Below, piece after piece: positions 7,521 through 16,616 of a stretch of DNA of 50,705 nt. Every line of letters begins with the position of its first letter. Positions within the stretch are counted from its first letter, which is position 1. Below the pieces are notes generated by a model. It ran no database searches. It was not told the origin of the DNA and saw only the letters and a program-made list of their open reading frames with translations. A program made the position numbers and the translations under genes. The stretch covers positions 1 through 50,705 of the forward strand of contig JBOFQB010000029.1 of NCBI GenBank assembly GCA_051660685.1. The letters run 5' to 3'. Origin of the DNA: JAVBSX01 sp051660685. GTDB lineage: Bacteria; Planctomycetota; Planctomycetia; Pirellulales; Thermoguttaceae.

Positions 7521-10500
7521 CTACCATCTATTTTCTTCGAGCAAAGGAGCAGGTGCAGGTGATAAGCTGGATCGGGTTGGCGGTTCAGGAATCGAATCGG
7601 GCATAGGAGCCAAATCCTGAATCAGTGCAGGAGCCGGATAAACCGGTTTTATCCCCCCAGTAACAGGTTGGTTCGCTGTTGCATCCCAAATACCAATGTC
7701 ACTATTGGGTGAACCGTGCATTCGGGCAACATCACGCAGACACCAACTGAGTCGGGCTGCTTCTTCCCGCTTGATTCGTTCAGCATCCTGAGCATCTTTG
7801 ACAATTCGCGGGGTCAGAATAATCAACAATTCCGTCCGCTGTTTATTACTGTAGGAGTAACGAAACAGTTTACCTAAGACAGGAATGTCCCCCAAAAAAG
7901 GTACTTTTCGGTCCACTTTTTCCGTTTGTTGCGTCAAAAGACCGCCAAGCATGACCGTTTGATTGTCCCCCGCACTCACTCGTGTACTTGCCGTAATTGC
8001 GTTAATTTTCGGGGAGTTGACCGAACCTCCATCTCCTGTTGGAATCGGAATACCATCTGCGAGACTTCCTAGACTTGATTTTTCCGCCCCGATCATCATA
8101 ACAACTTTTCCTTCAGGGCTGATTTGTGGAGTCACCATAAGGAGAAGCCCGACTTCTTCCATAACGACATTGCTGACTGCTGCACCATAAGCAGCACTTC
8201 CGCCTGAAACGCGCGGAACACGTTGTCCAACCAAAATAAACGCCATTTGGTTGTCCATTGCCATAATTTGTGGTCGTGAAAGGACTTCAAGCCGTTTCGT
8301 TTCCTGTAAAGCGCGAATGAGAATACTGACGGAATCACTACTTGCGGACAGAACGAGACCGCCAAAACCGTTTTGATCGCTGACGCGACCGGTTCCGAAA
8401 TTGGTCAACAACTGAGGAGCAACAGAAGCGGGAGCGGAGAGAGCGTTCAGATTGTTTCCCAAAGAATTTTTGGGATTTTCATTGAACAGAAAACCCGGTT
8501 TTCCGTCTCCAGCTGGAGTATAATTCGATTGCTGAATAACAGTTCCGTCCGGCAATGTCGTTGTTTTGGTTCCCATAACCGATTTGTCAAACGTACTTCG
8601 GTTGAACAGAATGGAATCTTGAAGCCCAAATTCCGCGCCCAGTTCGTCAGTGTTGGAACTGGTTATTTCGGCAATCAGAACCTGAATGACAACCTGATCA
8701 GGTGCTCGGTCCAAATCCTTAATCAAATCTTCGACATTGAGAAGATATTTGGGGGTACACTCAATAATCAATGAATTCGTGCTTTTGTCGGGAATGACAA
8801 TAAAAGCCTCTTCCATTTGCAAGTAGGGACTCATTGAGTCCGGCGCTTGACTCAGCAATGTCGTTTTGGCATCTGTGTACTGACTGATTGCTTTTGCAAC
8901 ATCTTCCGCTTGTGCATACTTTAACTGTTGAACCTTGCGAATCCGCTTTTCGGCATCATCACTGTCCAAACGCTCAATCAACGCCCCAATGACTTTCAAG
9001 TCTTCCTTCCCCCCTGCTGCAAGAATTGAATTCGTCCGTTTATCTGTCGTTAACCGAACGGGAACAAATTGGTCTGCCCCGCTTGCGCCCAAGAGTTGGG
9101 GACCGGCTTGTCCGGCTAATGTTGCTGGAATCAAAGATGTCAAGGTCATAAGAATGGAACCTGCATCTCCATTAAAAATGGGAAAGACCTTGACTTCAGC
9201 AACAGGGGAAGGACGGTCAAGCATGTCAATCAAATAACCGATCAGATCGATTGCGTATTCCGGGGCGGTAATAACGATGGAATTATTTCGAACATCGGGC
9301 GTGATTTTTACGTCGGAGAGTATGCCCGATTCGATCATTTTTCGGCTTTCTGAATCAACCGTTTCAACCAAAAATTCGGGCAATTTAGCATCACTTGCGA
9401 CACCGATTCCGGTTGCGCCCGGGGTCAGTATGGAAGAGAGCATAGGAGCCAAATCAGAAGCAAGAGAAAATTTCAACTTGAACGGTTTGACGACGACTTG
9501 CGGTCCACTTTTGTAAATGTCGAGACTTCGGAGCAGTTTTTCGACTTCCCGCAAATCATTGGGTGCTGCTTCAACAAGGAGCGTGTTGGTCCGCATGTCA
9601 GAAACAACGCGAACACGGGGCAACCAAGCCCAACCGAGTTGCGAACCTTGACCGGGAATCCGGGAAATTGCGGGGGGAGTAGGGAACATGCCGGTTAGGA
9701 GTGTTTGAGCATACGTCACTGAAACGTATTTCAGCGTGAACGCTTTCCAACGACTTCCCGGTTCCGCAATCGGTTGGTCAAGAGCGTCGATCAGGTCGAT
9801 GATTTTTTCAAACTGTGTTCCCCAACCGACGACGAGAACGGCGTTCGGATTACGAAGCGGGAACAGCTGGAATCGACCCTGTTTCGTTGCGAGTAAACTC
9901 TTGTCATTGAACACCAAATCGGCAATCATCTCATTGAGTGCAAAACAATCGACGTTTTGCAAATAAATGGTCTTAAATTCCGACTGAGATTCCTGCATCA
10001 ATGTTTCAATGTCGCTCATCATTTTTTCGAGACGTTTCAGTTCCGCCCCTGTCCCTTCAAAAATGATAATGTCCAAATCAGGTAAAACTTGGACGTTCAG
10101 ACCTTGAGGATCGTCAAAGGTTCCTCCCCGACGATTCATTCCGGGTCCAAATCCCCCCTCGCCAAATGGTCCGGGACCAAATTGTCCTCCATCTCCAAAA
10201 CCTGTATCTCCGCCAAATCCTCCCAGACCTCCTGAATTCCCTATATCTGTTCCAAGTCCTTCTGAAAAATCCTGCATTTTGTAGGCGACTTGACGAACCG
10301 GATTGCTTTTCCAAGTTGGTGCTGAAACCGAGTTGGGACTTGCCGTTTGATTGGTTGTCTGATTGAATACATTTTGGGCCGATTGACCGTTTGCCGCATT
10401 GAATGATTGACCGTTTGCTGTGTTGCTCGCTTGGTTGTTTGCCGGATTGACCGTATTGTACCGATTCCCTTGTTGACTGTTTCTTTGCTGAATGTGATTC

Positions 10501-11984
10501 GTTGAAGCATCGTGTTGAGCAAAAGAAGAGGGGGAATCGAAACCCTGTTGCTCACGGAACGGTTGATTGATACCCCTTTGTTGCACCATTTGTTGTTGGG
10601 GCGACTGAAATTGCTGTTGTTGGGCAAATCGACTATTTTTGGGTGCAACGGCGGTTGAAACACTGTGCAGAATGTCGCCGACGACATCATTATTGTTGGT
10701 TTTAAGCGGAAAAATTTTCCGACGAATCCCTTCTGGGGGATTGGGACGGTCAATCATCTCAATCAACTGCAACATCTGTTCGCAAAGAGTTTTTTCTCCT
10801 TGAATGAAAACCCGTTTACTTTCAAAATCGAATTCGAGCTGACACATTTTCCGACGTTGATTTTTTTCGACGGAAAATTCATAACGCATGATTTTGGAAT
10901 TGGTTGTTGACCCGCGATCAACGGGCATAACCGGAATCAGCCGATCAACAAAAATCTTCTGCAACCATTTGTCCAATTCTTCAAGCGAAATAACTTTTGT
11001 GACGTAAGTGTGATTGAAGGGGGGGGAAGGGGGAGAGGGGGACGAATCAAAACCGACTTGGAAATCAGCCCGTTCTTTCCCCTTGAAATCCGCCTGTTCA
11101 GGAGCAAGGACACCCATGTTTTTGAGAACCAGACTGATCTGCTCTTGAACGTCGGAAGGGGCGAAAACGGCAACATTGAGCAGACCGTTCTCTCGATTTT
11201 CCGAAAAAGTAATGTTAATCCGCGAATCCTCGCTGTATCGTTGGTACAAATCCTCTTCAAAAGCGACAACATTATCAACAACACAACGATAAACACGTCC
11301 GCTGATTGGGGCGACATTGGGATCGCCCTGAATGACATCCGATGTTGGAGAACTGGTCTGTGAACTGTTTTCCGTTGGAATCGGGGCTCTATTTGTTGTC
11401 GGACTTACCTCACGATTTGCTCCAACCTGAGTGATTTTTGTCCCCCATTGTGGACCATTTCCCGCTTGTCGAACCCCATACTCCCCTTGTTCTAATTGTT
11501 CCAACCGCGCATAGTGCGGGTTCTGTGTATTTTTTGTATCCGGTCTATTCTGTTGGAGTTGTGTTTCGCGTTCGGACCGTAATTTATCGCGTAAGACCGG
11601 AATCGGAACCGTGTTATGTGGAGAGAGCAGACCGACACTGACCCCTTCCGTAATCTGCTGCATGTTCGGCAACAGGCGGTCTGCCATTTCAATCGCCGTT
11701 TGAGGTCCCTGAATGAGCAATTCGTTGGTATTCGGGTCAATCAGCAAAGATGTTTGACGTGAGAGATCGTGGGGCATAAGAGCACGCAAACGACTTCGGG
11801 CATCTTCAGCCGAAATATGAGCAAGGGGATATATTTTCCGTTGATAATCGTTTTGCGACCCCATTTCACTGTTTTGGGATTGCGCAAGCGGATTCTTTGA
11901 CATTTGTGCGTCAAGGGACACAAAGGAACAGGCCCAAAAACAAACGGCAAAGATGACGGGAGTAACGGGAGAATAGTTTTTCAT
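7521..11984 (-). CDS. large secretin (GspD/PilQ superfamily) outer-membrane channel
   Basis: A 1487-residue protein, about twice the size of typical GspD. The ATG at 11984 gives the signal peptide MKNYSPVTPVIFAVCFWACSFVSLDA; in-frame codons further upstream would bury it. N-terminal secretin-N-like modules are followed by a Gln/Asn-rich linker (about residues 450-560) and a Gly/Phe-rich stretch (about 575-618). More N1-type repeats follow, such as LKYVSVTYAQTLLTGMFP and FKLKFSLASDLAPMLSSIL (about 620-1000). The secretin core runs from VIQVLIAEITSS (about 1100) to TELLIILTPRIV (about 1395) and includes VPFLGDIPVLGKLFR. A Pro-rich tail ends the protein. No pilin, ATPase or gsp/pil inner-membrane gene is adjacent. 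It is likely the outer-membrane pore of a type II or type IV pilus-like system encoded elsewhere. Confidence 0.9.
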   Translation of the reverse strand: MKNYSPVTPVIFAVCFWACSFVSLDAQMSKNPLAQSQNSEMGSQNDYQRKIYPLAHISAEDARSRLRALMPHDLSRQTSLLIDPNTNELLIQGPQTAIEMADRLLPNMQQITEGVSVGLLSPHNTVPIPVLRDKLRSERETQLQQNRPDTKNTQNPHYARLEQLEQGEYGVRQAGNGPQWGTKITQVGANREVSPTTNRAPIPTENSSQTSSPTSDVIQGDPNVAPISGRVYRCVVDNVVAFEEDLYQRYSEDSRINITFSENRENGLLNVAVFAPSDVQEQISLVLKNMGVLAPEQADFKGKERADFQVGFDSSPSPPSPPFNHTYVTKVISLEELDKWLQKIFVDRLIPVMPVDRGSTTNSKIMRYEFSVEKNQRRKMCQLEFDFESKRVFIQGEKTLCEQMLQLIEMIDRPNPPEGIRRKIFPLKTNNNDVVGDILHSVSTAVAPKNSRFAQQQQFQSPQQQMVQQRGINQPFREQQGFDSPSSFAQHDASTNHIQQRNSQQGNRYNTVNPANNQASNTANGQSFNAANGQSAQNVFNQTTNQTASPNSVSAPTWKSNPVRQVAYKMQDFSEGLGTDIGNSGGLGGFGGDTGFGDGGQFGPGPFGEGGFGPGMNRRGGTFDDPQGLNVQVLPDLDIIIFEGTGAELKRLEKMMSDIETLMQESQSEFKTIYLQNVDCFALNEMIADLVFNDKSLLATKQGRFQLFPLRNPNAVLVVGWGTQFEKIIDLIDALDQPIAEPGSRWKAFTLKYVSVTYAQTLLTGMFPTPPAISRIPGQGSQLGWAWLPRVRVVSDMRTNTLLVEAAPNDLREVEKLLRSLDIYKSGPQVVVKPFKLKFSLASDLAPMLSSILTPGATGIGVASDAKLPEFLVETVDSESRKMIESGILSDVKITPDVRNNSIVITAPEYAIDLIGYLIDMLDRPSPVAEVKVFPIFNGDAGSILMTLTSLIPATLAGQAGPQLLGASGADQFVPVRLTTDKRTNSILAAGGKEDLKVIGALIERLDSDDAEKRIRKVQQLKYAQAEDVAKAISQYTDAKTTLLSQAPDSMSPYLQMEEAFIVIPDKSTNSLIIECTPKYLLNVEDLIKDLDRAPDQVVIQVLIAEITSSNTDELGAEFGLQDSILFNRSTFDKSVMGTKTTTLPDGTVIQQSNYTPAGDGKPGFLFNENPKNSLGNNLNALSAPASVAPQLLTNFGTGRVSDQNGFGGLVLSASSDSVSILIRALQETKRLEVLSRPQIMAMDNQMAFILVGQRVPRVSGGSAAYGAAVSNVVMEEVGLLLMVTPQISPEGKVVMMIGAEKSSLGSLADGIPIPTGDGGSVNSPKINAITASTRVSAGDNQTVMLGGLLTQQTEKVDRKVPFLGDIPVLGKLFRYSYSNKQRTELLIILTPRIVKDAQDAERIKREEAARLSWCLRDVARMHGSPNSDIGIWDATANQPVTGGIKPVYPAPALIQDLAPMPDSIPEPPTRSSLSPAPAPLLEENRW

Positions 11985-12379
11985 TAGGATCATCGCAGAA
12001 AAGTGAGCGATTGGGCCGGAAATGAAGCCGACCAACACTTTTAGTTGGGGGATCGTAAGAAATAATGCAATCGACATCAAGAGCAATTTTTCCGATAAAT
12101 GGTTGGTACAGACGAGAACAGCATCGACAAAAAAAAGATGTTTGTGTTTCTCACTGTGTTCGCAAGTTTTTCGGAGAAGATACGGAGACGATACTGAATT
12201 CAAAACAGGCGAAATAGACAGAATAGTCAAAATAGACTGACACTACTATTTTGAGATGCCGTTAAAAATTTGTCCGCCCAATCTCCTCGACCTTTGCGTC
12301 TTAGCGAAAAACTTTTTCCAAAATCACTTATGCCGTTCTCCTGTTGTTATGCCGGACATTGCATCTTGAGGTTCTCTCC
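11985..12379. other. divergent intergenic region without a supported gene
   Basis: Gap between the secretin start and the gnd promoter. It includes a run of degenerate GAAATAGACAGAATAG / CAAAATAGACTG units near 12208-12240 and CGACCTTTGCGTCTTAGCG near 12289. An in-frame N-terminal extension of the secretin crosses part of it but has no signal peptide or family character. Confidence 0.5.
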
Positions 12380-12407
12380 TTGAGTTTTTGAGAAGTGAAT
12401 TTATAAT
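12380..12407 (+). promoter_or_regulatory. promoter for gnd
   Basis: TTGAGT, 16-bp spacer, exact TATAAT, 116 bases upstream of the gnd start. Confidence 0.6.
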
Positions 12408-12522
12408 TGACCTGTTTTCAATACTTTTTTGCGATTCTTCAACCCTTTTCAGCACTGTTTTTCATTCGGTCTTTTGAAGTATTCGGTTTTGAAGTACGCA
12501 CAATCTCTGAGGGAGTTTATTC

Positions 12523-14016
12523 ATGTCAGGAAATTACGATATTGGTTTAATGGGTTTGGCAGTCATGGGGCAGAATCTCGTACTGAACATGGTCGATCAC
12601 GGTTTCAACGTTGCCGTTTTTAACCGGACAGTCAGTAAAGTTGATGAGTTCATGCAACTTCCTGAAGTACAATCGAAAGAGGATCGGATTATTGGGACTC
12701 ATTCGTTGAAAGAACTGGTTGCGCAGCTCAAACGACCGCGTAAGGTCATGCTGATGATTCAGTCCAAAGACGCCGTTCCCGCCCCGGAAATCGCCCTCTA
12801 TCCCAATGTCGCTGCTGTTGATGCTGTCATTGAAGAATTGTTGACTCTTCTCGAACCGGGTGATTGCATCATTGACGGGGGAAATACTCATTTCCGGGAC
12901 ACTGAACGCCGGACCCGATTTGTCGATTCCAAAGGTCTGCTTTATGTTGGAACCGGCGTTTCCGGGGGAGAAGAAGGGGCTAGAAAGGGACCGAGTATCA
13001 TGCCGGGCGGTTCTGAAAAGGCTTGGCCCCTTATCAAAGACATTTTTCAGTCCATCAGCGCAAAAGTTGGTCCTAAAAATGACATTCCCTGTTGCGATTG
13101 GGTCGGTCCAAGAGGAGCCGGACATTATGTCAAAATGGTTCACAACGGAATTGAATATGGGGACATGCAGTTGATTTGTGAAGCATACTGGATGCTCAAA
13201 TCAGCTCTTGGTTATTCCAACGAACAACTGTATGAGGTGTTTGCAGAATGGAATCAAGGGGAATTGGACAGTTATTTGATCGAGATAACCCGGGATATTT
13301 TTACTGTTAAGGATAAAAAAACGGGAAAATACTTGCTCGATTTGATTCTCGATACAGCAGGTGCAAAAGGAACAGGTAAATGGATGAGTCAACTCGCCCT
13401 TGATCTCGGCGTTCCAAGTACGCTCGTTACAGAAGCAGTGTATGCCCGTTGTCTTTCCGCAATGAAAGCGGCAAGAGTCCGAGCGAGTTCGTTACTTCCG
13501 GGACCAAAGGGGACCTATAAGGGGGACAAAAAGGGGTTTGAAAAGGCCGTTCGTGAAGCTCTTTACGCCTCTAAAATTGTTTCTTACGCGCAAGGTTACG
13601 TTCAAATGCAAGCAGCTGCAAAAGAATATGATTGGCCCCTTTCATTTGGCCCAATCGCAATGCTTTGGAGAGGAGGTTGTATCATCAGGGCCGTCTTCCT
13701 TGAACGGATTCGTGAAGCATTTGAGAAGAATGCGGCCCTTGAAAATCTGCTTCTTGACCCTTATTTCAAAAATGCGGTCGCAACAGCGCAGGATTCTTGG
13801 AGAACCGTTGTCAAAACAGCAATCGAACTCGGTATTCCCGTTCCCGCCTTTATGTCGGCCCTTGCTTATTACGACGGATACCGTTCCTCCCATTTACCAG
13901 CCAATCTGCTTCAAGCTCAACGGGATTATTTTGGGGCACACACCTATCAACGGATTGACGATTTGGATGCAGGACCGTTACATACAGACTGGATTAACGA
14001 ACGAATTGTGAAGTAG
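12523..14016 (+). CDS. gnd: 6-phosphogluconate dehydrogenase, decarboxylating
   Basis: A 497-residue enzyme of the long (E. coli-like) class. GLAVMGQNLVLNM (residues about 9-21) is the dinucleotide-binding motif, and FNRTVSKVDEF follows the second strand. GGNTHFRDTERR and GTGVSGGEEGARKGPSIMPGG contact substrate. DWVGPRGAGHYVKMVHNGIEYGDMQ carries the catalytic Lys and the 6PGD signature. It oxidises 6-phosphogluconate to ribulose 5-phosphate, CO2 and NADPH in the oxidative pentose phosphate pathway. GAGGGAG lies about 8 bases upstream of the ATG. It appears monocistronic, with its own promoter and a repeat-rich 3' region. Confidence 0.97.
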   Translation: MSGNYDIGLMGLAVMGQNLVLNMVDHGFNVAVFNRTVSKVDEFMQLPEVQSKEDRIIGTHSLKELVAQLKRPRKVMLMIQSKDAVPAPEIALYPNVAAVDAVIEELLTLLEPGDCIIDGGNTHFRDTERRTRFVDSKGLLYVGTGVSGGEEGARKGPSIMPGGSEKAWPLIKDIFQSISAKVGPKNDIPCCDWVGPRGAGHYVKMVHNGIEYGDMQLICEAYWMLKSALGYSNEQLYEVFAEWNQGELDSYLIEITRDIFTVKDKKTGKYLLDLILDTAGAKGTGKWMSQLALDLGVPSTLVTEAVYARCLSAMKAARVRASSLLPGPKGTYKGDKKGFEKAVREALYASKIVSYAQGYVQMQAAAKEYDWPLSFGPIAMLWRGGCIIRAVFLERIREAFEKNAALENLLLDPYFKNAVATAQDSWRTVVKTAIELGIPVPAFMSALAYYDGYRSSHLPANLLQAQRDYFGAHTYQRIDDLDAGPLHTDWINERIVK

Positions 14017-14263
14017 GGAGATAGGGAATGGGGGATAGAGTATAGGGAATAGGGGGAAGAATTGAGAACGAAGAATTGCGGCAAAAAAATTTGGAATCCC
14101 CAAAAAAGGGAAGGAACCAGTTAACTCGCGAGACGCGTTATCTTCCTGTATCCCCTTCTTTCCTCCTACCTCCTCATAAAAGCGAGACGCCGTTATCCTT
14201 CGTTTCCTTCCTCCCTATCCCCCAGTCCCTATCCTCTATTCCCAACCTTCTACCTCCTTAAAA
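14017..14263. repeat. composite intergenic repeat (G-rich tract plus GCGAGACG module)
   Basis: After the gnd stop come TAGGGAGATAGGGAATGGGGG, then GGCAAAAAAATTTGGAATCCC, AACTCGCGAGACGCGTTATC, a CTTTCCTCCTACCTCCT run, a second AGCGAGACGCCGTTATCC, and a C-rich tract (CCCTATCCCCCAGTCCCTATCC). The 14080-14190 part recurs in reverse orientation at about 23160-23272. Confidence 0.65.
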
Positions 14264-14827
14264 ATGCACACAACACAGATTTCACACGATGTTGCCCTTG
14301 TTGAGGAATTGGCACATACTCGGGTCCGCGATTGTTATCAATGCGGAAAATGTTCAGCCGGTTGTCCTATGTCCGAGAAAATGGACACTATTCCAAGTAC
14401 CTTGATTCGTTTGGTTCAAATCAATCAGGTCGAAAATGCAGCCCAAACCAAAGCGGTTTGGCAATGTGTTTCCTGTCAAACCTGTTCAACCCGTTGTCCG
14501 AAATCGGTCAACATTGCAGGAGTTTTAGATGCGTTGAAGCAGATTTCGATTGAACGGAAATTGGTTCATCCTGATTACAAGCGGGTTGTTGCTTTTCAGA
14601 AGACATTTTTGGACACGATTCGTCGAAATGGGCGGACGAATGAATTGGAGTTGGTTGCCGGTTTCAAAATCCGAGCTTTTTTTGGGGACTTCAGTATTCC
14701 TCTTGCCCTGAAAGACGCAATGCTTGGACCCAAAATGCTTTTAATGGGCAAGTTGCACCTGAAATTGGGTGCTCCTGTCAAAGACAAAGCGATTGTCAAA
14801 CGGATTTTCAAAAAATGTATGCAGTAA
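14264..14827 (+). CDS. HdrC-like 4Fe-4S ferredoxin-type protein
   Basis: A 187-residue soluble protein with two full cluster motifs: C24, C27, C30, C34 (CYQCGKCSAGCP) and C68, C71, C74, C78 (CVSCQTCSTRCP). Spacing and length match heterodisulfide reductase subunit C and its bacterial relatives (4Fe-4S dicluster domain). These pass electrons between a flavin subunit HdrA and the CCG-domain HdrB. Neither is adjacent, so the partner is unknown. The C-terminal 80 residues are helical (GPKMLLMGKLHLKLG). The preceding leader is repeat DNA with CTACCTCC, and no good ribosome-binding sequence is visible. Confidence 0.85.
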   Translation: MHTTQISHDVALVEELAHTRVRDCYQCGKCSAGCPMSEKMDTIPSTLIRLVQINQVENAAQTKAVWQCVSCQTCSTRCPKSVNIAGVLDALKQISIERKLVHPDYKRVVAFQKTFLDTIRRNGRTNELELVAGFKIRAFFGDFSIPLALKDAMLGPKMLLMGKLHLKLGAPVKDKAIVKRIFKKCMQ

Positions 14828-14851
14828 GGCAAGAGAATAGCAAGTCTAATG

Positions 14852-15301
14852 TGTTGTCCACATTTAATTTTGGGATTGGTGATTCGGAACCCGATAATCA
14901 ATCGCTTGTATAGAGTTTGCATTGCAACAATCACCTGCAAGTCCCCCGTTTATTTAACCCGGTTTGACAACTTGTGTAGTCGCGTTAGCGACGACCTTTT
15001 TGTAGCCCGGGGTGAAGGGAGCAACGCGACCGCAACCCCGGGTTAAACGGTTCCCCCAACAAAATAAGCTCCTTAGGAGCGACCTAATTAAAAATACCTC
15101 ATGTTGACGTGAGTCGTTTTATTAGGTCGCAGCTAACGCAGCTCATTTTTTTACATCACTTAACCCGGGGTTTGCAACTTCGTTGCTGCACCTCGGGCTA
15201 CAATAAGGTCGCTGCTATGCAGCTACTTTCAGAAGACAGACTATACGACTGTCTTCTGACTTTTCAGTATCTGCATCCCACTTTTTAATGTGGACAAGAC
15301 A
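14852..15301. repeat. 450-bp TIR-bounded non-coding element
   Basis: Bounded by TGTTGTCCACATTTAATTTT at the left and the inverse TTAATGTGGACAAGACA at the right (core TTGTCCACATT). The interior holds GTCGCGTTAGCGACGAC, AGCCCGGGGTGAAGGGAGCA paired with ACCCCGGGTT, a second AACCCGGGGTTTGCAACTTC copy, and two AGGTCGC units. A perfect 11-bp hairpin TCAGAAGACAG/CTGTCTTCTGA with a 9-nt loop lies at 15229-15259. It fills the gap between the hdrC-like gene and the glutaminyl cyclase gene. The hairpin could also terminate transcription. Confidence 0.65.
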
Positions 15302-15326
15302 GTAGTGAATACATAGAGGTGATTGC

Positions 15327-16166
15327 ATGTCAAGACAGGTAAATCGTTTTTTCCAGATTCTTCTTTTGACCCTTCTCGTTTTTTTCTTTGCAAGTCATTT
15401 CCTCTTATTACCTGCCCAAAAGGGAAGTGCATCTGAAGTTGCTAAAAATCCAACACTGAAAACGATTGCGGTTCATCCTCACGATTCAACGGCGTTTACA
15501 CAAGGTCTTTTCTTTCATAATGATTGTCTCTATGAAAGTACGGGACATTATGGACGTTCCTCATTGCGCAAGGTTGACATTAAAACGGGCAAGGTGCTTC
15601 AAAGTGTCCCGATTAAAGCCGAGTTTTTTGGTGAGGGGATTGAACAGGTTGGGGACGAAATTTTTATGCTGACTTGGAAAGAGGGGATATGTTTCGTCTT
15701 TGATCGGGAAACAATGACGTTTCGACGGTCTTTACGGTATTCTGGAGAAGGTTGGGGACTCACTTTCAACGGAAAATACCTTATTGTGGGCGACGGAACG
15801 CCGGTTTTAAGGTTTTACGATCCGTCCGATTTTTCTCCCAAAAAACAGGTGATCGTCTTTGAAGGGGAATCGGCTGCAAAAGGTCGGAAAATTGCCAATC
15901 TGAACGAACTGGAAATGGTTGACGGAGAACTTTGGGCCAATGTTTGGCATACGTCCAAAATTGTCCGAATCAATCCCGAATCAGGGCAAGTGCTTGGTTG
16001 GATTGACTGTTCCAATTTCATTCCAAAGGAGATACGGGATAATGAGCAGAACCCCCGGATTGCTGAACGGGTTTTGAACGGAATCGCCTATGATCGTGAA
16101 ACAAAACGCCTGTTCATAACCGGCAAAGAATGGTCCGTTCTTTATGAACTTCAACTAATCCGTTAG
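15327..16166 (+). CDS. secreted glutaminyl-peptide cyclotransferase (beta-propeller type)
   Basis: A 279-residue protein of the plant/bacterial glutamine cyclotransferase family. An N-terminal hydrophobic segment (FFQILLLTLLVFFFASHFLLLPA, about 8-30) is an export signal or anchor. The family motifs follow in order: FTQGLFF, LYESTGHYGRSSLRKVD, FFGEGIEQ, LTWKEG, EGWGLTFNGKYLIVGDGT, FYDPSDF, LNELEMVDGELWANVW, GWIDCSNF, VLNGIAYD and FITGKEWSVLYEL. The enzyme converts N-terminal Gln of exported proteins to pyroglutamate, protecting them from aminopeptidases. AGAGGTGATTGC before the ATG provides a weak ribosome-binding site. No operon partner is visible. Confidence 0.93.
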   Translation: MSRQVNRFFQILLLTLLVFFFASHFLLLPAQKGSASEVAKNPTLKTIAVHPHDSTAFTQGLFFHNDCLYESTGHYGRSSLRKVDIKTGKVLQSVPIKAEFFGEGIEQVGDEIFMLTWKEGICFVFDRETMTFRRSLRYSGEGWGLTFNGKYLIVGDGTPVLRFYDPSDFSPKKQVIVFEGESAAKGRKIANLNELEMVDGELWANVWHTSKIVRINPESGQVLGWIDCSNFIPKEIRDNEQNPRIAERVLNGIAYDRETKRLFITGKEWSVLYELQLIR

Positions 16167-16172
16167 GAATAT

Positions 16173-16303
16173 ACCCCAAACGGGTACAAAATGGACATTT
16201 TGTCGGAACGCAGGCATCCTGCCTGCATCAAGAAAAAAATGTGCGGGCAGGATGCCCGCGTTCCAATCGGAAAACAAACCCTTTCGAACCATTTGCAGTA
16301 TAG
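16173..16303. repeat. 131-bp inverted repeat, left copy (foldback element)
   Basis: Begins ACCCCAAACGGGTACAAAAT and ends CATTTGCAGTATAG. Its core is an imperfect palindrome with roughly 23-bp arms (GGAACGCAGGCATCCTGCCT ... GGCAGGATGCCCGCGTTCC) around an A-rich loop. The whole unit recurs inverted at 21803-21934. The remaining 16304-16616 holds no gene, only the leader of the next CDS. Confidence 0.85.
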
Positions 16304-16616
16304 CCCGAATCATTCAATCCTCAAAACATTGACTTCACTAAGTATTGTAGTTGCGATCCCGTCCCCGCCAAAATACGAATAAATAGCAGTGTCATTAGGA
16401 TTTTCTCGATTGACCAATCTGGGCGAAATTGGTAAGATAAAGGGGCGTGTTCGTCGTTCGTCCACACTCAATCGTCCTCACACTACAAAATTTTCCACTT
16501 TCTTGACCCCAAAGTTGGAATTTGCCGGATTTGTAAGGTATGCTTACACCAAACTCCACCATACTTGGAATTAACAGGTCTTGAAGTCCGTTTTGATACA
16601 CTCCTTGGAGCAAAAC

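Noticed and set aside
10241..10753. 170-codon frame inside the secretin gene
   Set aside because: Same-strand shadow of the Gln/Asn-rich region of the secretin.
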